Source of the DNA: Welwitschia mirabilis
Taxonomy: Eukaryota; Gnetophyta; Gnetopsida; Welwitschiales
Assembly (NCBI GenBank): GCA_051453625.1
Contig: JBOZIK010000001.1
Location: 149,914,171 to 149,978,170 of the forward strand
Length of the DNA stretch: 64,000 nt
Direction of reading: 5' to 3'
Below the pieces are notes generated by a model. That model saw only the letters and a program-made list of their open reading frames with translations, was not told the origin of the DNA and did no database searches. Positions 47,984-59,573 of this stretch are shown in pieces (within the stretch, counting starts at the first letter, position 1; the number at the start of each line of letters is the position of its first letter). Position numbers and translations under genes: made by a program.

Positions 47984-49451
47984 ATTATAATTTTCCTCAT
48001 TTTTTACTATCAATGGTACATTGTGTATGAGGAAACTTACACATGGGTTCAAAGTTTAGTTTGTACTCTCTATTCCAATGATGTCTTTTACACACCATAC
48101 TATTATATGTGATTCATAGTTCTATAGATAATTTAGTACATATGTTTGATATACAAACCCTTGCTTCTAGTAGAGATGGCTCTTATCTACATACTTTTGA
48201 GGACAATCAGCTTGTATGGTTTATGTGTAGGTATCTATATGAAATGGTTTAAACATAGGATGTTCTATTTAGAAAATGTGACATTTCCTTTGGAGATATT
48301 TATTTATCTTTTTCATTTTACTGTATGTTTCACTTTGTATTACTAAGACATGATGGTTTTGATTGTATTTTCTTCATTGTGTAAATCCAATGGTATCCAA
48401 ATAAAGAATTTGTATTTGGAAGTTCTATATAACACAAATATTTAAATATTTAGTATTGTGAAAAGCCAATTCATTTATAATAGTATTTGGAGACTTGTAT
48501 CATGTTTCTCCTTTTCTTTGTTATTTATCATACTTTTTGGGTTTTGTGAAACTATTTTCCCCAATCTTATTTTCTCTAGTTTGTTGTGTTTTTGCTATGT
48601 GTGTAATAGACTTCCTTTTTTATGATGTCATTTCATTTACAATGTTTGATTGATATGCCTCATTCATAGTTCATTAGAAATGTATTACTTGTGCTAGCCT
48701 CAGTCTACATAATAGGTCGAACAACTGTGACGACTTAGTTATTCTTAAAAGTAGGAACACATTCATGTCCTTTCAATTCTATTGTTTAAACTAAGGGTCT
48801 GCCATTTTAGGGGTTTTTTATGGAGGTTACTTATCATCGCTTTTGTTTTATATTATATACTTTTCAATTCCTCTTAACCAGTTATTACGTTCTCAGTATT
48901 TCTCATTATTCTACTAATGAGATGGTTGGTCAATTATGTTTCTAGTTATATAGATAAAGGTTTGTATTGTTTATTCATCCATCTATTGCAAAAATTAATT
49001 TGTTTATGCAAATAGCATGATAATATTTATTTTTGGAAGATTTTATAATTCAAGTTGAAAAGAGTGATGGGGGGAAGAGGCCAATGGGGTACTTTTTCAA
49101 CATGTAGGACATAGGTACTATAGCCTAAACTTAGTGGTTAAGTACTCTAAAAAATCTACTGCATGTATGAAATGTTTGTAGAAATCTTCATTTGCTATGT
49201 AAAATTTTTTTCTTGGCAAAAGAAGCCACTACCTAACATCTTGCAAATTGAAATAAGATTACAGACATGATATTACCCTCATAGTAGAAGTTTCATTAAA
49301 GGATATAATATACATTCTAGTTTTTTTTGATTTGATCATTAGATTTTAATTCTATCAGATGAAATGCTGTAAAATAATTAATGCTTTTTATAATATATTA
49401 GGAGAATAATCTGTTTTCAACTAATTAATTTGACATGAGACAAAATTTTTT
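47984..49451. other. Unassigned stretch downstream of LTR3
   Basis: Short open frames only (for example 48146-48346), none recognised. It would be interior of the possible CACTA element. Confidence 0.45.
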
Positions 49452-50514
49452 AGGACTAATAGATGTGTTGATTTTATAATATTTGATAATCCAATTGATC
49501 TAAGAAGTTTATTGAATTCAATACCAAAACACGATTAAATTTGGATTGAAAAGTTAATTTGCCACGACAATGACACTATATTTGTAGATATTGTTAAGCT
49601 TTCTATGAGGTTATTTAATTTTTTAAACATATTAATTAATTCCAATGTTTTAGATTTTAATCAAGAAGAGTGAAGGGCTTGTGGTCTGATCTTCTCAAAA
49701 CTGGGCTAGTAAGAGAGTGCCCACAATTTAACTTGAAATGGTTAAGCCAATAATCTCCTTTTTGTACACCTCACAATAAGAAACAAATGAGTGCTTTTCT
49801 TAATTCAGAATTCAAAACTTGATTTCAAAGGCTATCTTAGGCTAGCTTAAATCTAACCATTTGTTGCAGTTTGTTGACTCTTGAGATATGCATTGTCTAA
49901 TATTATTCACCTCTTATAACAACTAATTTTTAANNNNNNNNNNNNNNNNNNNNNNNNNNNNNNNNNNNNNNNNNNNNNNNNNNNNNNNNNNNNNNNNNNN
50001 NNNNNNNNNNNNNNNNNNNNNNNNNNNNNNNNNAGGACCAATAGATGTGTTGATTTTATAATATTTGATAATCCAATTGATCTAAGAAGTCTATTAAATT
50101 CAATAATAAAAAATGATTAAATCTGGATTGAAAAGTTAACTTGCAAAGGTAATGACACTATATTTGTAGATATTGTCAAGCTTTCTGTGAGGTTATTTAG
50201 TTTTTAAACATATTAATTAATTTCAATGTTTTATATTTTAATCAAGAAAAGTAAAGGGCTTGTAATCTGATCTTCGTAGAACTAGGCTAGTAAGAGAGCA
50301 CTCATAGTTTAACTTCAAATGATTAAGCCAATAATCTCCTTTTTGTACACCTTACAACAAGAAAAAAATGAGTGCTTTTTTTAATTTAGAACTCAAAACT
50401 TAATTTTAAAAGTTGTTCTAGGATGGCTCATATCTAACCATTTGTTGCATTTTGTTTACTCTTTAGATATGCATTGTCTAATATTATTCACCTCTTACAA
50501 CAACTAATTTTTAA
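49452..50514 (+). repeat. Diverged 0.48-kb tandem duplication around a gap
   Basis: 49452-49933 and 50034-50514 are colinear copies with scattered substitutions, separated only by 100 N (49934-50033). Both start aggacYaatagatgtgttg and end caactaatttttaa. Either a real tandem duplication or two haplotypes placed in a row. Confidence 0.9.
49934..50033. other. Assembly gap (100 N) between duplicated copies
   Basis: Separates the two diverged 0.48-kb copies; the sequence before the gap ends exactly where the second copy's counterpart continues. Confidence 0.95.
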
Positions 50515-50595
50515 CATTTAATGTACAAATTAATGTTAAAAACATTTTTTTATCTTTTAATGTTTCTATAGCCTATACTAACATCCACTGGTCAT

Positions 50596-50879
50596 TTATA
50601 TTAATATTTTATTCATAATAATAATATAATAATAAGGATAAAGGACCTTAATCCACCAGCTAAATCTAATTAGTGATTTAATCCCCATAAGGAGCCATAG
50701 GTTTTATGGACACCCCTAACCATATGCATCCANNNNNNNNNNTTATATTAATATTTTATTCATAATAATAATATAATAATAAGGATAAAGGGCCTTAACC
50801 CATTAAATAAATGTAATAAGTGATTTAAACCCATAAGGATCCATAGGCTATATGGACACCCCTGATCATGTGCTTCCAT
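50596..50879 (+). repeat. Diverged 137-bp tandem duplication around a 10-base gap
   Basis: 50596-50732 and 50743-50879 are similar copies, both starting ttatattaatattttattca and separated by 10 N (50733-50742). Confidence 0.9.
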
Positions 50880-51230
50880 GTAATTTTTATAGTTTCTTTC
50901 TCTATAATAATAATAATGACAACAACAAAACAATAATCATCTAGTAAAACATGCCTACTCATGAATAGGAAAGTTACTTAAGATGTCAATCAAAACTGAT
51001 TTCTTGTACTTGCTTAGTACTCTAAAAGAATATTTAGCAAGGAATAGATAACTCTCTTCCCAAGTTTCTTTGTGAACACTTGTCCTAAACCACTTTAGAG
51101 AAAAGAAAAAGGAGCTCCACAGAAGTGGTTCATAGTTATGTATCATTTGCACTTAAAAAAGGTAGTAAAAGCTATGTAGAACTACTTTACGTCATTTTAG
51201 ACCTTACTTAATATGCTGAAGATAGGAATC

Positions 51231-51656
51231 TAATGCCCCTAAGTACACGAAGAATATGACCCTAAATAATATGCTAAGTGGTATTCAAAAGAGAAAGCAA
51301 CTAATCAATAAGATCATCATCTTTCCAAAGAACACCATATAAGTTGCATATGTGTTCTAATGCACTATTTACATTACTTAAATTTTTTAACATTGTTATG
51401 GCTGGCTCTTTTAGGGTCATCAAAGTAAATGTAAGTAAGAATAAGAGATGTAGTATATGAGGGAAAAGTATATTGTTGATCATATATTGTGCATTTATAG
51501 GCAGTGTTGATAAATGTTGCAACATCCTTAGAGCCACTAACTTTGCTTTAAATTTCTATGATAAAACCATGCTAACCAATGGAGTAATTACTCCTTCACA
51601 TCCAAGAGTGGCTTTTTTTGTTTTGTTTATTTTGCTATGGCCATGAACCACACTAA
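51231..51656 (-). pseudogene. ARM-repeat-like gene fragment, copy A
   Basis: The minus strand carries about 130 codons with few breaks. After a weakly preserved start (LGCEGVITPLVSMVLS, then a stop), the pieces KLVALRMLQHLSTLPINAQ, LKEPAITMLKNLS and WKDDDLIDQLLSLL follow, and a stop and IIQGHILRVLRGI close it (the reading is contiguous but for stops). The heptad-like pattern ALxxLQxLSxLPxNAQ, then TLKEPAxxxL, resembles plant ARM-repeat proteins of the U-box 43/44-like type. The family name is from memory and uncertain. A second copy lies at 52947-53372. The N gap at 51657 cuts its upstream side. Confidence 0.5.
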
Positions 51657-51756
51657 NNNNNNNNNNNNNNNNNNNNNNNNNNNNNNNNNNNNNNNNNNNN
51701 NNNNNNNNNNNNNNNNNNNNNNNNNNNNNNNNNNNNNNNNNNNNNNNNNNNNNNNN
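51657..51756. other. Assembly gap (100 N)
   Basis: Lies between ARM-like fragment A and repeat R copy 2. Confidence 0.95.
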
Positions 51757-51972
51757 TATAATCAGTCACGGTTCAAAACAGAGTTATAATCATTCACGGT
51801 TCAAAACATAGTTTTTATGGATTGGGGATACCGCGATTGTAAATATGTTTTTCTCATATGGATATTATTATCTACAGGGAATTGTCAGGCCCTTTCTTTT
51901 AGTTTTTATTCTTTGATCATGTCCCTTTCTTTCAGTTATTATTCTTTGACCATGTCTATGTATGGTTTACTA
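51757..51972 (+). repeat. Dispersed repeat R, copy 2
   Basis: 51785-51972 matches copy 1 at 32727-32912. Directly before it a 28-bp unit (tataatcaKtcacggttcaa type) is duplicated in tandem at 51757-51812. Confidence 0.85.
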
Positions 51973-52890
51973 CCAAACAAGATTACTAGAGAAGACATAG
52001 AATTAGGTAAGGAAGTAATATCAAAATTAACAGCAAAGAAATTGGATTCATGCAAGGGATAAAGAAATGCATGCTAGAAAGAAGGAGGCTTGATAGAAGA
52101 AGGGAGGCACACAGGAGAAGAGAAGAATCACGTTTAATTCGTTGGCTTGACTGCTAATGCGATCTTAATTAATCTGCTTTCAGATGCATAGAAGAAACAT
52201 TTTCAAATGACACTGAAGCATTTCATTTTTCTTTGATTTACAATCTTGTCAGCCTTATAGGTGAGGGAATGCCTGAATTTAGTGGCATACAGGCGGTCTC
52301 TATGAAGTTGAATGCCACTGAGGGGAGAGGAATCTGTTGAATGAGAAAGAAGGTGTTGTTAAAATAGGATTGAAGGAAAGAAATGCTGACAAAGATCCAT
52401 GTTCCATAAGAGGAAGACGCACGAGGGGGAAGGAATATGCAATTGTTTGGGCATTGTCTGTGTATGACACAGAGGGAAACTCAAACACAATGTAATTAGA
52501 GGGAGATTGATTGATTGAGGAGGAGATAACGTGGTGCGTGAGAAAGAGCGGCTCATTGAAGGAGAATGGCATTATCAATTATTGTTTGCGCAAACGTTAT
52601 AGAAGGAAGGAGCGCAATTTATTTTTAATCATTTTATTGCTTGGAGAATATTTATGAGCAATTGTTTCATTTGACTGAAATGCACCAAACAATGCTTAAT
52701 TCAATTTATATAATTTTCCCTCCTAAGTAACGCATTTGACCAATTCTGATAGTTAAAGACTTAAAACATTTTGCATACATTTTACCTGCATTTGTTTGCG
52801 CTTTGAAACATTTTTGCCTGCATTTCACTAGCGTTATTGTCCATCAATTCTGGGTAATAACACACCTATTGGGTAATAATAACGTCTTGC
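51973..52890 (-). other. Gene-like segment, possible 5' exon on the minus strand
   Basis: This stretch is less AT-rich than its surroundings. On the minus strand 52578-52300 is CT-rich and holds overlapping open frames, one beginning MSRSFSRTTLSPPQSINL (52556-52359), which looks like a plant 5' UTR and first exon. No domain is recognised. It sits between repeat R copy 2 and ARM-like fragment B, which are otherwise close relatives of sequences elsewhere in the region, so it may be an inserted or captured piece. Confidence 0.3.
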
Positions 52891-52946
52891 CTAGTTCTTT
52901 AACCATGTCCCTTTATTTATTACTATGAAAGACGAAGCTGCAGATA

Positions 52947-53372
52947 TATGCCCCTAAATATCCAAAGCAGATGGCCCTAAATAATACGCTAAGTGGTATT
53001 TAAAAGAGAAAGAAATTGATCAATAATATCATCATCTTTTCAAAGAACACCATATAAGTTGCATATGTGTTCTGATGCACTATTTACCTTCCTTAATTTT
53101 TTCAATATTGTTGTGGCTAGTTCTTTCAGGATCATCAAAGCAGATGTAACGAAGAATAAGAGATGCAGTAGATGAGGGAAAAGTATAGTGCTAATCATAT
53201 ATTGTGCATTTGTAGGCAGTGTTAATAAATGTTGCAACATCCTCAGAGCCACTAACTTTGCTTCAAATTTCTATGATAAAACCATGTTAACCAATGGAGT
53301 AATTGCTGCTTCACATCCAAGACAGGTTTTGCTCTCCTCTGTTTATTTTGTTATGGCCACAGACCACACTAA
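52947..53372 (-). pseudogene. ARM-repeat-like gene fragment, copy B
   Basis: Same layout as copy A on the minus strand: LGCEAAITPLVNMVLS, a stop, KFEAKLVALRMLQHLLTLP, then LKELATTILKKL and EHICNLYGVL, a stop, and KDDDIIDQFLSLL. Both copies share the stop after MVLS, so that mutation predates the duplication, and each has private changes since. A splice-acceptor-like tract (ataaacag) lies just upstream on the minus strand. The fragment covers about one large exon of the presumed parent gene. Confidence 0.5.
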
Positions 53373-56300
53373 ATAGCTTCCAGTGGATATGAAAATGGGA
53401 TTCTGATAGTATCAATAATTTGGAATTATTATTTGAAATTCTTTATACATTAAGAGATATTGCTACCCCATCCCTACCTTTCTTTTTCCTGTTTGAATGA
53501 TTTTAACTTTTAATAGTTTTTGGATAGAGGTTGGCTATCGTTCAGAGTTCAGACTTGAGCATACTAGAGCTGAACCAGGTCTAATATCATATGTCTTAAC
53601 ATTTGATGTTGAATGAGAGGCTAATTCTTTAAGAGTTTTGTCTTCTGCTTGCAAGTATGTGCAACTTAAGTTACTAATGTGGGTGAAAGTACTAAAGAGT
53701 CAATGGTTGAGTGTTGTTTTTATGCTTCAATTTTTAGCTACTAACTACTGAAGTCATGTGATTAGAGTCACTACACAGCTTCTTATAATAATGACCTATT
53801 AAAACCATTTTGCAGTGATTTATTGATTGCTGTAGTTGAAAGTTATTTAAACTTTCCTATTTATCTCATTGGTTCAAATTTTAGAAAAATGAAACTACTG
53901 ATATTTAAGTATCTAAGTTGAATAATAAGCCTAAAAAGGATTATTTAGTATAGAAAGTAAAATATGGGAGTTCATCCTTAAAATATGAAAAATCTAGTTC
54001 TTATGAGAACACAAAACGAGAGGGCTTTATTAAATAATGAAAAGGAATCAGATAAAACTTTACTTTTCAAAAATTCCACACCTCTTTTAGTAGATGAAAT
54101 GTGGAAAATTCCCTTTCTTTACTATTTGAAGGAAAAAAAACATTGGAAAATCTGTAAACAAATCTAAGTAGAGCAACAAATGGTACATTTAAGCTCCTTA
54201 AAAAATTCATAAAGGATATTGTGAAAGAAAAATATCTAGCATATGGTCAATTCAATAGTACATAATCATTAAGTCTATAGATTGATAAAACAATGATAAT
54301 CTACATAAGTAGCAACACCATTTGATGGTTGAGTTCTAGGTTATTTCATAAAAGTCATTGATAACATTATGAAATTTAGGAGTGCATGAAACCTATGATT
54401 TTAAATTTAAATTTATGTGGTAATTTTTATCTATTTTAGCAATTTAAAATAATAAGATAAATTTTAATGTACCTACATTTAGTGAAGGCGCCAAAGAGAT
54501 GGGTTCATCAGCCAAGGTAGCATAAGGAGAAAGAGGATTAGGATTTGCCATCCATACAGTCAGAGATCTAGAAGTAGGTAAACTGGTTAATTGGAATGAC
54601 TACAATGATAAGTAGAGCAAAATAGAATCATTAAAGCTGTTTGGAAATCCTTGTAAAAACTATTGATTTTCAAGCAGAATAATATGTTGATATATGCCCT
54701 AAGTTAAGAGAGAATATGTCAGGTATCATAATAAAGTCCTCCTTGACTTTTGCGGTTTTGACAATTTTGGATTCAAGTAATGCAAACAATTCCTTATTGC
54801 ATTGTATTTTTTATAAGTGCACTGCCTTTAATCCTAAAAATAGCATATGCATTTAACATTAATATTAGAAAATAATTATTTCATAATTTCTAAATTAACT
54901 ACCTCAAACAAACCATATAAAGAAAAATCATCTAATTGTACAAAGTAAAAAGCACAAATAAACAAGTGGTAAAACACAAATAAGTTAATCTACATCTAAA
55001 AGATTTGTAAGACCACTAAAAAGGCCACATTTTCTATCCAAGGATTTTAAAAAAATGTCAAAGATATGGGTAAAAAATACTATCCAATCTATAGTGCAAC
55101 TCTGTGAATACACATATAGCACACATGTACAAATATATAGATATATGATTTACACCTGAGTGGTCTTCTAAAACCATCTTTATTTTTCTCTTTTTCCTAG
55201 GTTTTTTTTATGGGATTATTAGAAATAGAAGGTGAAAGTGGATGACTTAGATTTAAAAATCTTTTGACAAAAAATGAGATAGATACGCACATGAAATGAA
55301 CCAAAAATTTATTACAAAATCGAATACAAGAACCATGAAAATTCTCTCTACTTTGCTTAGCACAGTGTGCACAGGGCTAAAGAGGAGAGAGAAATTGAGC
55401 ACAACAACATTAATAACTTGAAAAAGAAACCATTCATTAGTTTGATCTAATGGCTTCATTATCAACTCTTCCCTAAAATGTGAATTCCAAAAAAGTGAGG
55501 AACAATTGCTACCCTGTGCTTCCTCTTTTACACTCTTTTAAAAAAACTATTATATTAATACTAATGTTATCTCTCCTAAAGGTAAATGCAACTTTTTGGA
55601 AGGTTAGGATTCATGTGAATGTGGCTATCAAATGACAGCTTACTTCATGCCTTCATTTCCGTTTCCTTTGACCATTGCCTACTAGCCACATCCCCTCCCA
55701 CTCTATTTCTATTTACAACTCTTTCTCTGTGCTTGCTTCTCTTTTTTTTTTTTAAACAAAAAATTGAACCATGGTATCGTCTTACCCATCATCATCATTC
55801 CCATGACTCAATTCAAACTTACAAATTGCGCTCATTATAAAAGACTGCAAAAAAACTACATGACAAATTAGATCGACATTCTCTCAAAACTCAAAAATTT
55901 ATATATGCTTTCTTGTAAGTTTCTAAGCTTCTTTTCCATTTATCAAATGCATAGTTTAACATATTGAAAACAGAAGTATAGGCGGATGGTGCACATTCAA
56001 CCCAATATACATCAAACCCTGGCAAAACAAATAGAAAGACAAAACACCAAAGGAAAGAAAAGCAAAAGATAGGAAAGAAGATATTACTTATGCACAATTT
56101 TTTTAAACTTTTCTTCATTCAGGAATTGTAAAATCAGAAAAACAAGCTCTCTACTTAGAGACCACATCATCTTTAGAAGAAGGAAGATCTGGAAAGCAAA
56201 AATGAAAAACCCTAACTTTGATAACCCTTAAATAAATCTTAGCGCATAGAGAAGGAAAAATCTCTAGCAAGTAAGAGCAAGAATTACAAAGTCAAATTTG

Positions 56301-56465
56301 AAAGATCCACCAAATCCAATAGAAAAGTAGCTGCAATCATAACTAGAAGAAAGCTGATTTGAAGTAGCCTGCACTATATTTTTGTAAGAATTGTGTAATG
56401 GCATTGTTTTTGGAAATTAGCGATGGTTTTATTTTTGACAACATACGGCTTTTTTTTTGTCTTCA
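53373..56465. other. Unassigned stretch inside the possible CACTA element
   Basis: Several short open frames exist (for example 53985-54167 on +, 55253-55465 and 55891-56118 on -). None has a recognisable domain. A T-run lies at 55742-55754. No transposase was found. Confidence 0.45.
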
Positions 56466-56721
56466 TAAACCTAGCTTTTATGGCGTTTTTCTTATTAAAT
56501 GCCTTAATAGATTATGATATTTGTTTGCTTAAGCACCTTAAAAGATCAAAAATATTTAAAAACATTTTAGTGCAGGATGTTAAGGCATTTATTTAGAAAA
56601 CTCCTTAAAAAGATCATTATTTTTTAAATTCAAGGTGTTTATTAAAATGAGTGCCTTAAAATTTTCTATAATTAAGGCTTTATTTAAATAAATACCTTAA
56701 AAGCCTCTATTTCTTGTGGCC
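56466..56721. repeat. CACTA-type right terminus with subterminal repeats
   Basis: Contains variants of TTAAGGCATTTA and AAATGCCTTAA in both orientations and ends gcctctatttcttgtggcc. The reverse complement resembles CACTACAAGAAATAGAGGC with changes at the outermost bases. It faces the terminus at 29647. Confidence 0.65.
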
Positions 56722-58025
56722 CTTCTCTCCTAATTCCTACACAAATAGAATAAAATATTTTCATAATGTCTTATTGCATGTGATTTTGGAAAAACAATTC
56801 AGTCCTAATTTCCTCCCGTGTAACTCCATCTTTACACTAATTTGCATAATCCTACTACATAGAAATTGTAGGAGTAAGCATAGCTAGGAGGATGCTCAAC
56901 ATTTCTGCTGATGTTTTCCACATCCATGAGTTGGTAATGTTGGAACCATAATCGACTTAGGAACTGCTATAACGCATTTGCAAAGAGAGGCCTAGAATGC
57001 TCTTTGAGGCATATTTCTTGAAGGAACACAAAACCTTTCAAGGGCCAATGGAGCTTCCCAAACATTAGTTACAGGGGTGGGTTGAGGGGTAAATTTCATG
57101 GTAATTCCTATTGTGGCTCTTCATTTCCCTAGTAGTGATTCTCTGAAACTGCCATCGAAGAACTACCTTATTTCTTTGGATGCTAATGATAATCTTAGAT
57201 TTCACAAATCAGGAAGATCAAGGGAGAAACATGTACATCCAAATTTTGTAGACTAAACACTAGTGCTAAAGGTGTGTCATATCTTCAATTAGTTCTTGAT
57301 GTTCTTCCTATTAACCCATCCTTAGAATGAAATTAACTATAGTAGAAGACTCCATTGAGATTCAAAACCCATTTCTTAGGAAAATAATCAAACACAGAGA
57401 TGAATCCTAACATTACTAATCTCATTAAAGAATAATCCAAAAATAATCATTTTTAGATGTCATACGCAGAGAAAATCATATAGATTTAATTAAAAACAAG
57501 AAGACAAAAACCCACCAGAGAGGAACCACTTATGAAAGCAAAAATAATGAAAAGTAAAAACAAAAGCGAGGAAATAGAGCAAACTAAATGCAGATCAATT
57601 CTCCTCTGACTAAAAAGGTATACTATTGTTCTTCCTAGTTAAATCCTATGATGGTACAATAAGCCCATGCATCTTTCATTCAGATTACAGCTGATACGGA
57701 CATATTTATAAGATTCTGAAACCATAGTAATTCATCTATTACATAAAAAGCAGGTTTCATGTGATCAAACTTTTATTTAGAAAATGCTAGTTGAGATCAA
57801 ACCTTGTTCTTATTCTCACTGCAACAGGTAGGTGATTGAGTTTCATGAATTATGCTTTTTTAACAAACCCTAAGCGGAATAAATATAGGTGAAAGAACAA
57901 GTAAAAGTCTTTCTCTTTTAAAAATCTCAAATGCCATCATTACTAAAAACTGAAAACTGTTCCAGTGCGCTTAGTATAACACTTCTTCTCTGTGATTCAA
58001 AAGAAGTGAAAGTATGTGTAATCAC
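56722..58025. other. Unassigned spacer
   Basis: No gene or repeat domain is recognised. Composition is slightly less AT-rich around 56900-57200, but both strands are full of stops. Confidence 0.45.
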
Positions 58026-58530
58026 ATGATGCACACCCCAAGGTGTCACAGAAGAAGGGTGAAACTAACAGTCAGGGCGATGCATGAAACCGAGATGCCC
58101 AGAAGCATGTTTAAAATAGAGGCAAACGCATAGGAAAAAAGGGAGCACAGTGAGTAGAAATGCAAGGGAAAAGGAGGAACAAAGGATGATTTCCCATAGA
58201 GCACAGAGAGAAACATGAAGCGAGGCATAAAGAAAAAAATGGACACACCAAGAAGAAAAGAAAAGAATGCCAAATAGTGACATGAAGAGAAAATGTGTAG
58301 GGCTAGAGGCAAACATGAGGGCAAACATGAATAACAAAGTGTGGAAGCAAAAATTAGAGACGCAGGAGAATTAACATCAGTGGCTAAAAAAACACAGCCA
58401 AATTAGGGACGCTACCTAGAAACGGGAGCAAACATAGATAGAGGAGGAAGATGAAGAGAAAAAAAATGTGACTATGCGAGTAAAGAAACAGAAGTGTGGG
58501 TGCAAGAGACAGAACACGAACAAGCACAAA
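58026..58530 (+). other. Purine-rich, less AT-rich leader-like block
   Basis: About 500 bp with long runs of A and G on the + strand (for example around 58100-58300). The overlapping minus-strand open frames arise from the lack of purine-strand stops and carry no domain. It probably is LTR or leader of the Tat element. Confidence 0.35.
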
Positions 58531-59040
58531 TAGTCCAGGTTTACTTTTTGTATTGTTGTTTTATTTTATTTCTAAAAGGATTTTGTTTTAAAAGAAAACA
58601 AAAATAAGAAGGGGCCATGTAATTTTCTTTTTTCTCCAAAAGTTATACATTTTTTTAAAGAAAAAACTTAGAAAAATATTATCACTTTGTTTTTATTTTT
58701 TTTTTTTTTTGGTGAAGATTTGTTTTCACATCAAAATCAGTTTTCCTCGTATTAAAATTCTCTCTCTTATAAAAGTTTAACAAAAACTACACCAATCTTC
58801 AAAATTGATTATAGTTATGCCTATCAACATTGTCCTAGTCTTCTTTTGATTAAAATAGATTAATTTCTCGAAAAAAATAAGTAATAATGTCTTCTTATTT
58901 AAAAATATTACTCTAGATTTCTTCAAGTGAGAATTTAAATGGATTTTTGATTAATTAGAAATCCAAAACAAAATGAAAATCAAATTAACATTAGGCGATT
59001 CAATTTAATAGTTTTTAGTGTTGACTTATCAAATCTAATC

Positions 59041-59352
59041 AATAAGTCAAATCGAGTTAGATCGTCCAGGCTATAAAATGCCATCAAATTTGGTTAACAA
59101 CTTAGTCGAAAAAAGTCAAAAATAATCAAAGAGCCTTAAATAGTCAAAGAAGAACTTATTCAAACTTAGTTAAATTATCAAATTCATTTAAACCAGAACC
59201 ATCAAACCAAGTCTAATTAGTCAAACCTAATCAAATAGTCAAAATGACAGTTAACTTCAATTAAAATGAGTCAAATGACGTCATTCAACATAAGTCAAAG
59301 TTAGTCAAACATAGCCAAATTCAGTCAACTTTAGTCAAATCAAGTCAATTCA
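59041..59352 (+). repeat. Cluster of AGTCAA motifs
   Basis: Eleven GTCAA units, most within AGTCAAA, occur in about 310 bp at irregular spacing, with further TCAAA half-units between. Lies about 220 bp upstream of the Tat gag start. Confidence 0.85.
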
Positions 59353-59573
59353 TTAGGTTTAGCTTAAATTCATTTAAATCTTCATCAAATCATCAAAGTT
59401 ACCTATCATCAAGTAACATTAGAACTAATCCATCATTTATGGAAGATAAAAAATCTCGTGAATAGTTTGATGTTAGAAGGAGGGCCCCTCCAATGGGTTT
59501 TTCAATAATTTGTTGAGTCTTTCACATTCACTTTTTTTTTTCATCACCTTGTCAGAAACTTAGAGTAGTCATA

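Larger units (their letters stand above)
29647..56721. mobile_element. Possible CACTA (En/Spm-type) DNA transposon carrying nested elements
   Basis: The left end CACTATAAGAAATATAGGC (29647) and the right end, whose reverse complement begins about GGCCACAAGAAATAGAGGC (56721), are imperfect inverted repeats of the plant CACTACAAGAAA type. Both are followed by many AAGGCATTT / AAATGCCTT motifs in both orientations, as in CACTA subterminal regions. With the copia/Tat complex removed the element would be about 12 kb. No transposase (tnp2-type) could be recognised, so it would be non-autonomous. The flanking trinucleotides (TTA and CTT) do not match, so the ends may instead belong to two separate elements. 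Confidence 0.45.

Noticed and set aside
58046-58337. Two overlapping minus-strand open frames of about 90 codons
   Set aside because: The + strand is purine-rich here, so stops are rare on the opposite strand. No domain is recognisable.
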